A stretch of DNA of 6,244 nt from Saprospiraceae bacterium. Lineage in GTDB: Bacteria > Bacteroidota > Bacteroidia > Chitinophagales > Saprospiraceae. The notes below the pieces were generated by a model. The model was not told the origin of the DNA. It searched no databases and was given only the letters and a program-made list of their open reading frames with translations. This document shows, one piece after another, positions 1 to 6,244 of this stretch (positions are counted from its first letter, which is position 1; every line of letters starts with the position of its first letter). Both the position numbers and the translations under genes were made by a program. The stretch spans positions 1 to 6,244 of the forward strand of contig JAJDFU010000394.1 in NCBI GenBank assembly GCA_020528935.1. The letters run 5' to 3'.

Positions 1-1
1 G

Positions 2-2008
2 AGTCTTTGTGGGGACGGCGTCCCGCTTCAGGCTGCGCACACCACCTATCTTGCCTGGGGGGGCGTGGGGCGGAAGGAGCTTTACCGGCATGCTCCCATT
101 CAGGTGGATTCGTTTGTGCTGGTGGAGGAAGCTTACGGGGTTGCCGTGCGGGTCAACGATCTGCCGGGGCAGGGCCGCTTCCGGTGGATCGAAGGAGGAG
201 AGTCCCTGGAATTTGCCTATGGCCAGTGGTTCGCCACCGCTCTGGGCGCATTCCGGCTCGCCAAAACGCAGCCCGGCCCCCTCTCCTTCAGGGACCTGAT
301 CATCCGCATAGGCCATCCGGAGGACGTGGCCGCCGCCTATGCCAAGCGACTGAACGTACAGGTGGTGGGCGGCTTTTCCAGCGTGCTGGAATTGAGCCTT
401 AAAGACCCGGTCCCGGCCCGGGGGAAGGCCGTACTCAACGGCCTGGTGTCCTCCTGGATCCGCGGCTCCGTGGGGGGAAAGAACCGGGGGGGGGAGTACG
501 CCCTGGCGTGCAGGGACGAAGTGGTGGGTTTGCTCACTGCGGAATTGGCCGGGGGGGAAGAGCAGGGGGAGGGCTACAAGACCGAAAACGACCTACCCGT
601 AGATGCTACCAGCGAGGCCGCCCGCCGACTGTCGAAGGTGGCTTCCGTTGAAGAAGAGCGGAGCCGCCTGCACATCCGGATGCAGGTGCTGACCTCCCTG
701 ATGGACTACCTGCAGCAACCCGAACACGCCCATGCCCTCATTCCTTTGGCCGGCACCTTCGGTAGCGACCGGCTCGGGGAGCTCATCGCCGCTTACAACC
801 GCGGCCTGCTGGAGCGCGAGGAGATCAGCCGCTCGGCCGAAAGCGACAATCCGGCCCTCCTCCGGATGGATGCCCGGCTGGAAAGCGAGCGGGAGGTCAT
901 CGGCCGGGCATTGGAGGCCCGGCAGCTGCAGTGGCAGAAGGAACTGAGGATTTTGCGCGAAAACCAGCGGGAAAACCTGGCCTGGCTTCGGTCCATACCG
1001 CGCAGAGAACGGGAGTTGGTCGAACTGCAACGCCAGCAGACCATCAAGGCCAACCTCTATCTGTACCTGCTGGAAAAACGGGAAGAGACGGCCCTGTCCA
1101 TGGCGGTGGCCGTACCCAATTCCCGCCTCATCGACCCGGCGCGCAGCACGAAAAAGCCCGTAGCACCCAATCCGGACCTGCTCTACGCCCTGGCCTGCTT
1201 CCTGGGGCTGGCCGTTCCGGGAGTGGCCATCCTGCTGCGCGAATTGCTCAACGACAGGGTACAGTCCGAAGAGGACATTCGCCGGGCTACCGCCATGCCC
1301 CTGCTGGGAGGGGTCACCCAGCAAAAGCGAAGCGACCGCCTGCTGGTGCACCCCCACAGCGATGCGCCGGCCGCCGAGATGTTTCGCCTGCTGCGCACCC
1401 GCCTGGGTTTTCACCTGAAGAGGGAAGGACCGGCCGTCGTGCTGGTTTCCTCCGCGATGAGCGGAGAGGGAAAGACCTTCGTGGCGACCAACCTGGCGGC
1501 CGGACTGGCTATGGCCGACCACCGCACCGTAGCAGTGGAACTGGACCTGCGCAAACCCCGCCTGGAGCGCTACCTCCTCAACGGGCAGGCCCCGGCCCGC
1601 TCGAAGGGGGTTTCACATTTCCTGGCCGGCCGGGCCCGTCTGGAGGACATCGTGCAGGCTCAGGGGCAGGAAGGGCTCTTCTACATCCCCAGTGGCCCAA
1701 CGCCGCCCAATCCGGCCGAGCTCATCAACAGCCGCCGCATGTGCGAACTGATCAGGGCGCTGAAAAGCCGCTTCGATTTCGTGCTGCTGGATACGCCGCC
1801 CATCGGACTGGTCACCGACGGTCTCCTGCTGGCCGCCCATGCCGATGCCAGCCTCTTCATCGTGCGCTACGGGCAGACGCGCAAACGCGCCCTGCATCTG
1901 CTGGAGGAGTTGTATCAAGACCAGACCTTCTCCCGGCCGGCCATTGTGACCAACGGCCGGCAGCCCAGGGGCGAATACGGATACCTGTATGCCTACGGCC
2001 GGTATTAG
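2..2008 (+). CDS. Wzc-like polysaccharide co-polymerase / BY-type tyrosine autokinase, 5'-truncated by the window edge
   Basis: Inner-membrane protein of the Wzc/PCP-2a family, which controls polymerisation and export of capsule or exopolysaccharide through tyrosine autophosphorylation. The frame is open from base 2 with no stop, and the codons before GTG 65 read as family sequence leading into GRKELYRHAPIQV, so GTG 65 is not the start. Visible in order: end of the periplasmic Wzz-type domain with the SVLELSLKDPVPARGKAVLN block (about 385-440); a charged, probably coiled-coil stretch (about 640-1010); the GNVR-type block around RERELVELQRQQTIK (about 1007-1050); the second membrane helix (about 1178-1240); an EMFRLLR oligomerisation motif (EX2RX2R, 1376-1396); Walker A SGEGKT (1460-1477); Walker A' VELDLRKP (about 1535-1558); Walker B LLDTPP (1784-1801); and a C-terminal tail with five tyrosines. 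The 668 visible residues suggest that roughly 100-130 N-terminal residues, including the first membrane helix, are missing. In Bacteroidota a Wza-like outer-membrane export gene often lies just upstream; that cannot be checked here. Confidence 0.93.
   Translation, partial: SLCGDGVPLQAAHTTYLAWGGVGRKELYRHAPIQVDSFVLVEEAYGVAVRVNDLPGQGRFRWIEGGESLEFAYGQWFATALGAFRLAKTQPGPLSFRDLIIRIGHPEDVAAAYAKRLNVQVVGGFSSVLELSLKDPVPARGKAVLNGLVSSWIRGSVGGKNRGGEYALACRDEVVGLLTAELAGGEEQGEGYKTENDLPVDATSEAARRLSKVASVEEERSRLHIRMQVLTSLMDYLQQPEHAHALIPLAGTFGSDRLGELIAAYNRGLLEREEISRSAESDNPALLRMDARLESEREVIGRALEARQLQWQKELRILRENQRENLAWLRSIPRRERELVELQRQQTIKANLYLYLLEKREETALSMAVAVPNSRLIDPARSTKKPVAPNPDLLYALACFLGLAVPGVAILLRELLNDRVQSEEDIRRATAMPLLGGVTQQKRSDRLLVHPHSDAPAAEMFRLLRTRLGFHLKREGPAVVLVSSAMSGEGKTFVATNLAAGLAMADHRTVAVELDLRKPRLERYLLNGQAPARSKGVSHFLAGRARLEDIVQAQGQEGLFYIPSGPTPPNPAELINSRRMCELIRALKSRFDFVLLDTPPIGLVTDGLLLAAHADASLFIVRYGQTRKRALHLLEELYQDQTFSRPAIVTNGRQPRGEYGYLYAYGRY
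1976..2005 (+). other. C-terminal tyrosine cluster of the BY-kinase
   Basis: The last ten codons before the TAG stop encode YGYLYAYGRY, with tyrosine codons at 1976, 1982, 1988, 1994 and 2003. In BY-kinases such a tail is the site of trans-autophosphorylation between neighbouring subunits, and its phosphorylation state controls oligomer assembly. Its presence with intact Walker motifs argues that the protein is an active kinase and that the 3' end of the gene is complete. Confidence 0.85.
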
Positions 2009-2064
2009 CCAGAAAGCCGCCGGGCAGGCCGTTGCGTGCTCCCGGGCCCGGCAGCCTCCTTTTC

Positions 2065-2105
2065 AAGGGTCCCGCTGTGGCCGTGTTCCACAAAGGGGGA
2101 CTCTT
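2065..2105 (+). terminator. Strong hairpin after the kinase gene; possible terminator or attenuator
   Basis: The outer arms 2065-2073 (AAGGGTCCC) and 2097-2105 (GGGACTCTT) pair over nine positions with one G-U. After a 2/4-nt internal loop, TGTGG (2076-2080) pairs with CCACA (2088-2092) around a 7-nt loop. The hairpin begins 57 nt after the kinase stop, in the only sizeable intergenic gap. The right arm ends in CTCTT and continues TTGG, so the T-tract is short and this is not a textbook intrinsic terminator. It could instead protect a 3' end or partly attenuate read-through into the ABC transporter gene. Confidence 0.5.
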
Positions 2106-2178
2106 TGGCGAACGGGGGCGTATGCCCGAAAACTGCAAGACCACGACCTTTTCCAGCGGGATTTCTGCCCGTGAAAAC

Positions 2179-2186
2179 TATTTTTG
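2179..2186 (+). promoter_or_regulatory. Candidate Bacteroidota -7 promoter element
   Basis: TATTTTTG matches the Bacteroidota sigma-ABfr -7 consensus TAnnTTTG at every fixed position. It lies in a short AT-rich island within GC-rich intergenic DNA, just before the ABC transporter start. I see no good -33 TTG element at the expected distance. Transcription would begin near 2191-2194, making ATG 2194 nearly leaderless and leaving about 20 nt of leader before ATG 2212. An exact match in an AT-rich patch can occur by chance. Confidence 0.45.
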
Positions 2187-2193
2187 ACCGTGC

Positions 2194-4011
2194 ATGCATC
2201 GATATTCTGCTATGAAGTTCCGCGCGAGCCGCCCGACCCATGTGTTTTCCTACTTTCGGCTGTTCTATGCCTACCTGGGCAAGCGCATCTTCCTGCTCCT
2301 TATCCTCTCCATGCTGGTCGGCCTGTTCGACGGCTTCGGCATTGCCCTGTTCATTCCCCTGCTGGAGACCGTGTCCGGCGGTTCGGGCACGGACCATGCC
2401 CGGGCCATGGGTCGCCTCGGCTTCCTGCTGGACTGGACCGGCCAGGTTGGGCTGAACCTGAACCTGACCCTCGTCCTCGCCGGGAGGCGGGGGCTTGTTC
2501 TGCTCAAAGGGGTGATGGTCTTCCTGCAGGCTTACCTGAATACCGGCCGGCGGGCCCGCTTCATGCGCCAGGTGCGGCTGCAACTCATCGAGGGGCTCAG
2601 CAGCCTGGCCTACCCGGCCTTTACCGGCATGCAGGCGGGCCGCATTCAGAATACCCTCTCCGGCGAAACCCTCAAGATGGCCGCTGCCTTCGTCCACTTC
2701 TTCAGCCTGATCAAGTCCGGTATGCTGCTCGCGGTGTACCTGGGCCTGGCCCTGCTCACCAATGCGCGCATTGCCGCCCTGGTAATAGCCGGCGGCTTGC
2801 TCTCCAACCTGCTGTACCGCTCTGTTTTCCGGCGCACCAAGCAGCTGTCCCGGCGCTATACCGAGCAGGGGCATCGCTTCGAGGGCCTGCTCATCCAGAG
2901 CGTCGATTTCTTCAAATACCTCAAGGCTACCCAGGCCATGCGGCCCTTTGCCGGAAAGATGCGCCGATCGGCCGAAGCGCTGGAGGAGACCCACCGCCGC
3001 ATGGGCTTTTATCAGGCCCTGATGACCGGCTCGCGGGAAGTGATGGTCATCGCCATCATCGTGGCGGTCATTCTCCTCCAGGTCCGGGTTTTCGGGGGGC
3101 AGCTCGCCGCCGTCCTGCTCACCCTGCTTTTCCTGTACCGCGGCCTGAACAGCCTGATCAACCTGCAGGGGTCCTGGAACGGCTTCCTAAACCACGCCGG
3201 GGCCCTGGACAACTTCCGGGATTTTGCCCTGCAGCTGGCCGAAGGGGGGGAACCGGAGGCAGAGCCCCGGGCCGTCCCTCCCTTCCAGGAGAGGATCGAG
3301 CTGCAGCAGCTGAGCTTCTCCTACCCCGGTAGCGCCGCGCCGGCCCTGCAGGACATTGCGCTGGACATCCCGAAGAACGCGACCCTGGCCATTACCGGCC
3401 CCAGCGGGGCCGGCAAGACCACCCTGGCCAATGTGCTGGCCGGCCTGCTGGTGCCGGATCGCGGCCGGCTGCTGCTCGACGGCCGTCCCCTCCAGCCGGA
3501 AGCTTACCCCTGCTACCGCGAGCGCGTGGGCTATATCACCCAGGAGACCGTCATCTTCAGCGATACGGCCTTCCACAACATCACCCTCTGGGATGAAAAG
3601 ACGGAGGCCAGCCTCGCCCGGTTTTGGGAGGCCGTGCGGCGGGCCCGGCTGGAGGAGGTGGTTCAACAGCTGCCCCATGGGGAAGACAGCCTGCTGGGCG
3701 ACCGCGGCATCCGCCTGTCGGGCGGGCAGCGCCAGCGCGTGGCCCTCGCGCGCGAACTGTACCGCGGCGCCGACATCCTCATCCTGGACGAGGCCACCTC
3801 CGCCCTGGATGCGGAAACCGAAGAGCTGATCCGCCAGAACCTGGAGGAACTGAAAGGGACCTGTACCCTCATCCTCATCGCCCACCGGCTGAGCAGCATC
3901 CGCCATGCCGACCGCATCCTGCTGATGGAAGCCGGGCGCATCGCCTTTGTGGGCGATTACGAGCAGCTGCTCGCCGAAAAGGCCGCCCTTCAACGCGCGG
4001 TCCAACCCTGA
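2194..4011 (+). CDS. MsbA/PglK-type ABC transporter (fused membrane and ATPase domains), probable lipid-linked glycan flippase
   Basis: Inner-membrane ABC exporter half-transporter that should work as a homodimer. Its 605 residues are a normal length for the MsbA/PglK group. The N-terminal half has six likely membrane segments (roughly residues 32-57, 92-113, 163-188, 190-211, 283-298 and 302-325). The ATPase domain follows from about 365 with a complete motif set: Walker A GPSGAGKTT (402-410), Q-loop Gln450, signature LSGGQ (508-512), Walker B ILILDE with Asp532 and catalytic Glu533, D-loop SALD, and H-loop His564. Nothing essential is missing, so it is probably active. The setting among glycosyltransferases and a Wzc-like protein suggests export or flipping of a lipid-linked oligosaccharide; the substrate is not shown by sequence, and lipid or peptide export is possible. 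Two starts are plausible, ATG 2194 and ATG 2212 (MKFRAS). The longer is given, but the -7 element at 2179-2186 fits 2212 better. The next gene begins 4 nt after the stop. Confidence 0.93.
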   Translation: MHRYSAMKFRASRPTHVFSYFRLFYAYLGKRIFLLLILSMLVGLFDGFGIALFIPLLETVSGGSGTDHARAMGRLGFLLDWTGQVGLNLNLTLVLAGRRGLVLLKGVMVFLQAYLNTGRRARFMRQVRLQLIEGLSSLAYPAFTGMQAGRIQNTLSGETLKMAAAFVHFFSLIKSGMLLAVYLGLALLTNARIAALVIAGGLLSNLLYRSVFRRTKQLSRRYTEQGHRFEGLLIQSVDFFKYLKATQAMRPFAGKMRRSAEALEETHRRMGFYQALMTGSREVMVIAIIVAVILLQVRVFGGQLAAVLLTLLFLYRGLNSLINLQGSWNGFLNHAGALDNFRDFALQLAEGGEPEAEPRAVPPFQERIELQQLSFSYPGSAAPALQDIALDIPKNATLAITGPSGAGKTTLANVLAGLLVPDRGRLLLDGRPLQPEAYPCYRERVGYITQETVIFSDTAFHNITLWDEKTEASLARFWEAVRRARLEEVVQQLPHGEDSLLGDRGIRLSGGQRQRVALARELYRGADILILDEATSALDAETEELIRQNLEELKGTCTLILIAHRLSSIRHADRILLMEAGRIAFVGDYEQLLAEKAALQRAVQP

Positions 4012-4015
4012 ACAC

Positions 4016-4780
4016 ATGCCCGACCGAACCGGCGGACGATACACCACCCGGGCCTACTGGGAAGCCTACTACCGCCAGGCCGCCACAGAGCGCGGGCTGG
4101 TGGAGCGCATGGCCGCCCGCTACGACGCCCTCTGGAAGCAGCTGTACCAGGCCGCCGCCCGACGCCCGCGCAGCGCGCTGGAGATCGGCGGCTACCCCGG
4201 CCGCTACCTGGCCTACTTCAGCCGGCAGTACGGGCTGAAACCGGCTTGTCTGGATTTTAACTCCGATCGGGAGAAGGTGAAAGAAGCCTTTGCAGCATTC
4301 GGGCTCGAAGAAGGGCGAATAATTCAAGCCGATTTACTGGTTTACGAGCCAGACCAACAGTACGACATCGTCTATTCCCTGGGCCTGGTGGAGCACTTTG
4401 AAGATGTGCAGGGTGTGCTGGACCGGCACCTGGCCTGGCTTCGGCCCGGCGGCGCGATGCTGATCATGGTGCCCAACAAGCGCTACCTTCGAAAATGGTA
4501 CGGCCTTCTGCTGGATCGCGACAACCTGGATCTGCACAATTTGGCCTGTATGCGGAAAGGTGTTTTTCGCCGTTTTGCCGCCCGGCACGGATTGCAGGTC
4601 CGGGCATTGACCTACTGGGGTCCCTTCCCCTACAAAGTGCACCGGCGGCTCAATGCTGCCCAGAAACTCATCTATCACGCTGTTCGGCAAGGGAGTAAAC
4701 TCACGGCCGGCCTGCAGGAGCGCCACCCCTCGCGCTGGTACTCCGCAGGACTATACGCCATTTTTCAAAAGCCGTTATGA
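4016..4780 (+). CDS. Class I SAM-dependent methyltransferase
   Basis: A 254-residue soluble protein with a Rossmann-type methyltransferase fold. Motif I is LEIGGYPGR (residues 55-63), the glycine-rich SAM loop. ACLDFN (77-82) gives the acidic residue at the end of strand beta-2, expected to bind the SAM ribose. YDIVYSLGLVEHFED (116-130) is the motif IV region typical of methyltransferase-11/23 type enzymes, and LRPGGAMLIMVPN (142-154) is the following strand and turn. It has no membrane segment or signal peptide, so it should act in the cytoplasm. ATG 4016 is chosen because it lies 4 nt after the ABC transporter stop and gives a natural N-terminus; the frame is open further upstream, but only inside the transporter gene. 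The acceptor cannot be read from sequence. Context suggests a sugar, a sugar-nucleotide or the growing glycan, and methylation could modify a residue or cap the chain. Confidence 0.88.
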   Translation: MPDRTGGRYTTRAYWEAYYRQAATERGLVERMAARYDALWKQLYQAAARRPRSALEIGGYPGRYLAYFSRQYGLKPACLDFNSDREKVKEAFAAFGLEEGRIIQADLLVYEPDQQYDIVYSLGLVEHFEDVQGVLDRHLAWLRPGGAMLIMVPNKRYLRKWYGLLLDRDNLDLHNLACMRKGVFRRFAARHGLQVRALTYWGPFPYKVHRRLNAAQKLIYHAVRQGSKLTAGLQERHPSRWYSAGLYAIFQKPL

Positions 4781-5943
4781 AGATCTGGTTGTACAACGGA
4801 AGCCTAGATGCGCCGCCCTTTATCCATGGGCTACAGCGGGCCCTGCACGACCAGGGGGTAGCTGCTCCCATGGTGGGTTTCGGGGAGGGAAAAGGGCCTT
4901 GGACCGGACAAACGCTCGAGCTGGGTCGGGTCTCAAACCGGATCGCTTTTGCGGCCGCCACTCTTGCAAAAATGGCGCTTGCCGGCCGGTTGCATCTGCG
5001 ACAGATCCGCGCATTGTCAGGCCCAAGGGAGCAATCCCGATTGGCGCAGCTGAAGCGAATTGCCCTGTATCGAGCTATTCTGAAGCATCGTCCCGACATC
5101 GTCCATGTGCAGTGGGCCGCTCATTTGAGCTACTTCACCTGGCTTTTCGATGAAAAAACACGCCCGAAGATCGTCCTCAGCCTGAGGGGGCGACTTATCC
5201 ATTCGGCACCGCTGGCCGATCCCGCCCTTGCTGCTTTTTATCGCGCTTATTTTCCGCGAGTGGATGCCTTTCATGCCGTTTCCGGGGCAATGGCCCGGGC
5301 AGCGACCCACTACGGTGCATCATTGAAAAGAATTTCGGTCATTTATTCAGGGGTGGACATTCCGGACCGGCTCCCTCCCGCTCGGCCGGCTGGTGGGCGT
5401 TTCCGTTTGCTGAGTGTAGGGCGTCACCATTGGATCAAGGGCTATCGCATTGCCTTGGAGGCGCTGGCTCGCCTGCGCGAGCGGGGCTTTCCGGTGCACT
5501 ATACGATTGTCGCTCGAGGGGATCCCGAAGAAACCCGCTTCCACATCCGCGAACTGGGTCTGGAGCGGCAAGTGAGCCTGCTTTCGGGCTTGTCCCGCGA
5601 AGAAGTGTTTGAGCAAATGCACAGCGCCGACCTGCTGCTGCTGCCCAGCCTGGGAGAGGGTCTGGCCAATGTGGCCCTGGAAGCAATGGCGCACGGCTGT
5701 CTGGTCCTGAGTGCCGATGTGGGCGGCATGCCCGAGCTGATCCGGGACGGCTGGAACGGCCTGCTCTTTCCGGCCCGGGACGTGGATCAACTTGCCGGCA
5801 AGGTGAGCCGGGTGTGGCGAATGCCTGCTCCAGATCGCCGCAGGCTGATCGAACGAGCTCGCCAAACCCTGCACAAGCGACACCGGCCCGGGCAAATGGG
5901 TCGTCAGATGGTTGATCTGTACAAAAAGACACTATGCGCATAG
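4777..5943 (+). CDS. GT4-family glycosyltransferase (GT-B fold)
   Basis: A 388-residue retaining glycosyltransferase of the glycosyltransferase group 1 type, expected to transfer a sugar from a nucleotide-sugar to a lipid-linked glycan at the cytoplasmic face of the inner membrane. The N-terminal acceptor domain has MKIWLYNGS at the first strand, IVHVQW (108-113), SLRGR (135-139) and AVSGAMA (167-173). ISVIYSGVD (186-194) leads into the donor domain, with LLSVGRHHWIKGY (211-223) at its first strand. The EX7E motif is in EGLANVALE (Glu294 and Glu302), followed by AMAHGCLVLSADVGGMPELI. Length and motif order are normal, with no sign of damage. The start codon overlaps the methyltransferase stop as ATGA (4777-4780), which suggests translational coupling. 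Sugar specificity cannot be assigned. Third codon positions between about 4900 and 5350 carry more A/T than in the transporter gene. Confidence 0.93.
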   Translation: MKIWLYNGSLDAPPFIHGLQRALHDQGVAAPMVGFGEGKGPWTGQTLELGRVSNRIAFAAATLAKMALAGRLHLRQIRALSGPREQSRLAQLKRIALYRAILKHRPDIVHVQWAAHLSYFTWLFDEKTRPKIVLSLRGRLIHSAPLADPALAAFYRAYFPRVDAFHAVSGAMARAATHYGASLKRISVIYSGVDIPDRLPPARPAGGRFRLLSVGRHHWIKGYRIALEALARLRERGFPVHYTIVARGDPEETRFHIRELGLERQVSLLSGLSREEVFEQMHSADLLLLPSLGEGLANVALEAMAHGCLVLSADVGGMPELIRDGWNGLLFPARDVDQLAGKVSRVWRMPAPDRRRLIERARQTLHKRHRPGQMGRQMVDLYKKTLCA

Positions 5944-6244
5944 GTTTGGTGCTGCCCCGGCCGCCGGGCTGGTCGGAAACGTTCTTTAACACCAAGATCC
6001 GGGTATTGCGGGAAGCCGGCCACGAGGTGGTGCTGTTTCCACAGGTGGCCAAAAGCCTGAAAAGTCCCACACCGATCTTCCGGGCGCCGCGGCTTTCCCG
6101 GCGTTCCAGGCTCGCCATGGTTCAAGTGCTGTTTGGCCTGCCGATCCTTCTCCTCCGGGCGCCGCGGCCGGCTTTTCGCGTTTGGAGTCTGAGACCCTCA
6201 CGCGGTCGCCCTCCACGCAACGCCCCTCAAACCCATTCCCTACA
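5934..6244 (+). CDS. N-terminal part of a probable GT-B glycosyltransferase, cut by the window end
   Basis: ATG 5934 opens a frame that stays open for 103 full codons to the end of the window. The first residues, MRIGLVLPRPPGWSETFFN followed by TKIRVLREAGHEVVLFPQV, match the usual N-terminus of group 1 (GT4-like) glycosyltransferases: a first beta strand, an SETF loop, a helix ending in AGHEV and a second strand. The start overlaps the 3' end of the preceding glycosyltransferase by 10 nt, and an A-rich stretch (acaaaaaga) precedes it, as is common in Bacteroidota genes without a Shine-Dalgarno sequence. The later part is rich in Arg and Pro (two RAPR copies and a proline-rich end), which is less typical and could mean local divergence or sequence error. 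The donor domain is not in the window, so the family call rests on the N-terminus and context. Confidence 0.75.
   Translation, partial: MRIGLVLPRPPGWSETFFNTKIRVLREAGHEVVLFPQVAKSLKSPTPIFRAPRLSRRSRLAMVQVLFGLPILLLRAPRPAFRVWSLRPSRGRPPRNAPQTHSL

Noticed and set aside
593..1522. Antisense open frame (309 codons) within the kinase gene
   Set aside because: It is a mirror frame of conserved coding sequence with biased composition and no recognisable fold or plausible start context.
2116..2171. Two further small inverted repeats in the gap: GGGC/GCCC (2116-2127) and CGGG/CCCG (2157-2171)
   Set aside because: Stems of only 4 bp are expected by chance in GC-rich DNA. The second lies just before the -7 element and could be an operator half-site pair, but there is nothing further to support it.
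1989..2174. Possible small 61-residue protein reading into the intergenic gap
   Set aside because: It begins inside the kinase gene in another frame, overlaps the hairpin, and has no start signal or recognisable sequence.
931..2187. Long + strand open frame (418 codons) overlapping the kinase gene and the intergenic gap
   Set aside because: It is rich in Arg, Pro and Gly with no recognisable domain, and it lies out of frame over a gene with clear conserved motifs. Stop-poor alternative frames are expected in GC-rich DNA.
2005..2994. Antisense open frame (329 codons) spanning the intergenic gap and the ABC transporter's membrane domain
   Set aside because: Its low-complexity Gln/Gly/Glu-rich translation is typical of the complement of GC-rich coding DNA. 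It has no motif, and the sense gene has a full ABC transporter motif set.
2184..3332. Second long + strand frame (382 codons) overlapping the ABC transporter
   Set aside because: Its Pro/Arg/Gly-rich translation lacks any domain, and the region is fully explained by the transporter in another frame.
3947..4015. Earlier GTG start for the methyltransferase at 3947
   Set aside because: It would lie inside the ABC transporter gene and add 23 residues unlike a methyltransferase N-terminus. ATG 4016, right after the transporter stop, is far more natural.

Overview
The window is a slice of a surface-polysaccharide (capsule, exopolysaccharide or O-antigen type) biosynthesis and export cluster. All genes lie on the + strand, and the DNA is GC-rich with strongly G/C-biased third codon positions. 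Three things point to a high-GC member of the Bacteroidota (Saprospiria/Lewinella-like or Rhodothermia-like), though this is inference: the Wzc-type protein reads like the Bacteroidota branch of that family; no gene has a convincing Shine-Dalgarno sequence; and a TAnnTTTG-type -7 element precedes the second gene.

Layout. (1) Bases 2-2008 hold the 3' part of a Wzc-like polysaccharide co-polymerase/tyrosine autokinase whose N-terminus lies outside the window. (2) Bases 2009-2193 are the only real intergenic gap. It holds a strong hairpin (2065-2105) that may end or attenuate the first transcript, and a candidate promoter (-7 element 2179-2186) for the next genes. (3) Bases 2194-4011 encode a complete MsbA/PglK-type ABC half-transporter. 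(4) Bases 4016-4780 encode a SAM-dependent class I methyltransferase. (5) Bases 4777-5943 encode a GT4-family glycosyltransferase. (6) From 5934 to the window end runs the start of another probable glycosyltransferase, cut by the edge. Genes 3-6 are packed with a 4-nt gap, a 4-nt overlap and a 10-nt overlap, so they very probably form one translationally coupled operon.

Working model (inference): the glycosyltransferases build a glycan on a membrane lipid carrier, the methyltransferase decorates or caps a sugar or related precursor, the ABC protein flips the lipid-linked glycan across the inner membrane, and the Wzc-like protein controls polymerisation and export through cycles of tyrosine phosphorylation. 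The one somewhat unusual point is an ABC half-transporter beside a Wzc-type co-polymerase, where a Wzx flippase would be the textbook partner. I see no CRISPR array, tRNA, rRNA, insertion sequence or integrase, and nothing that clearly amounts to a new biological system.
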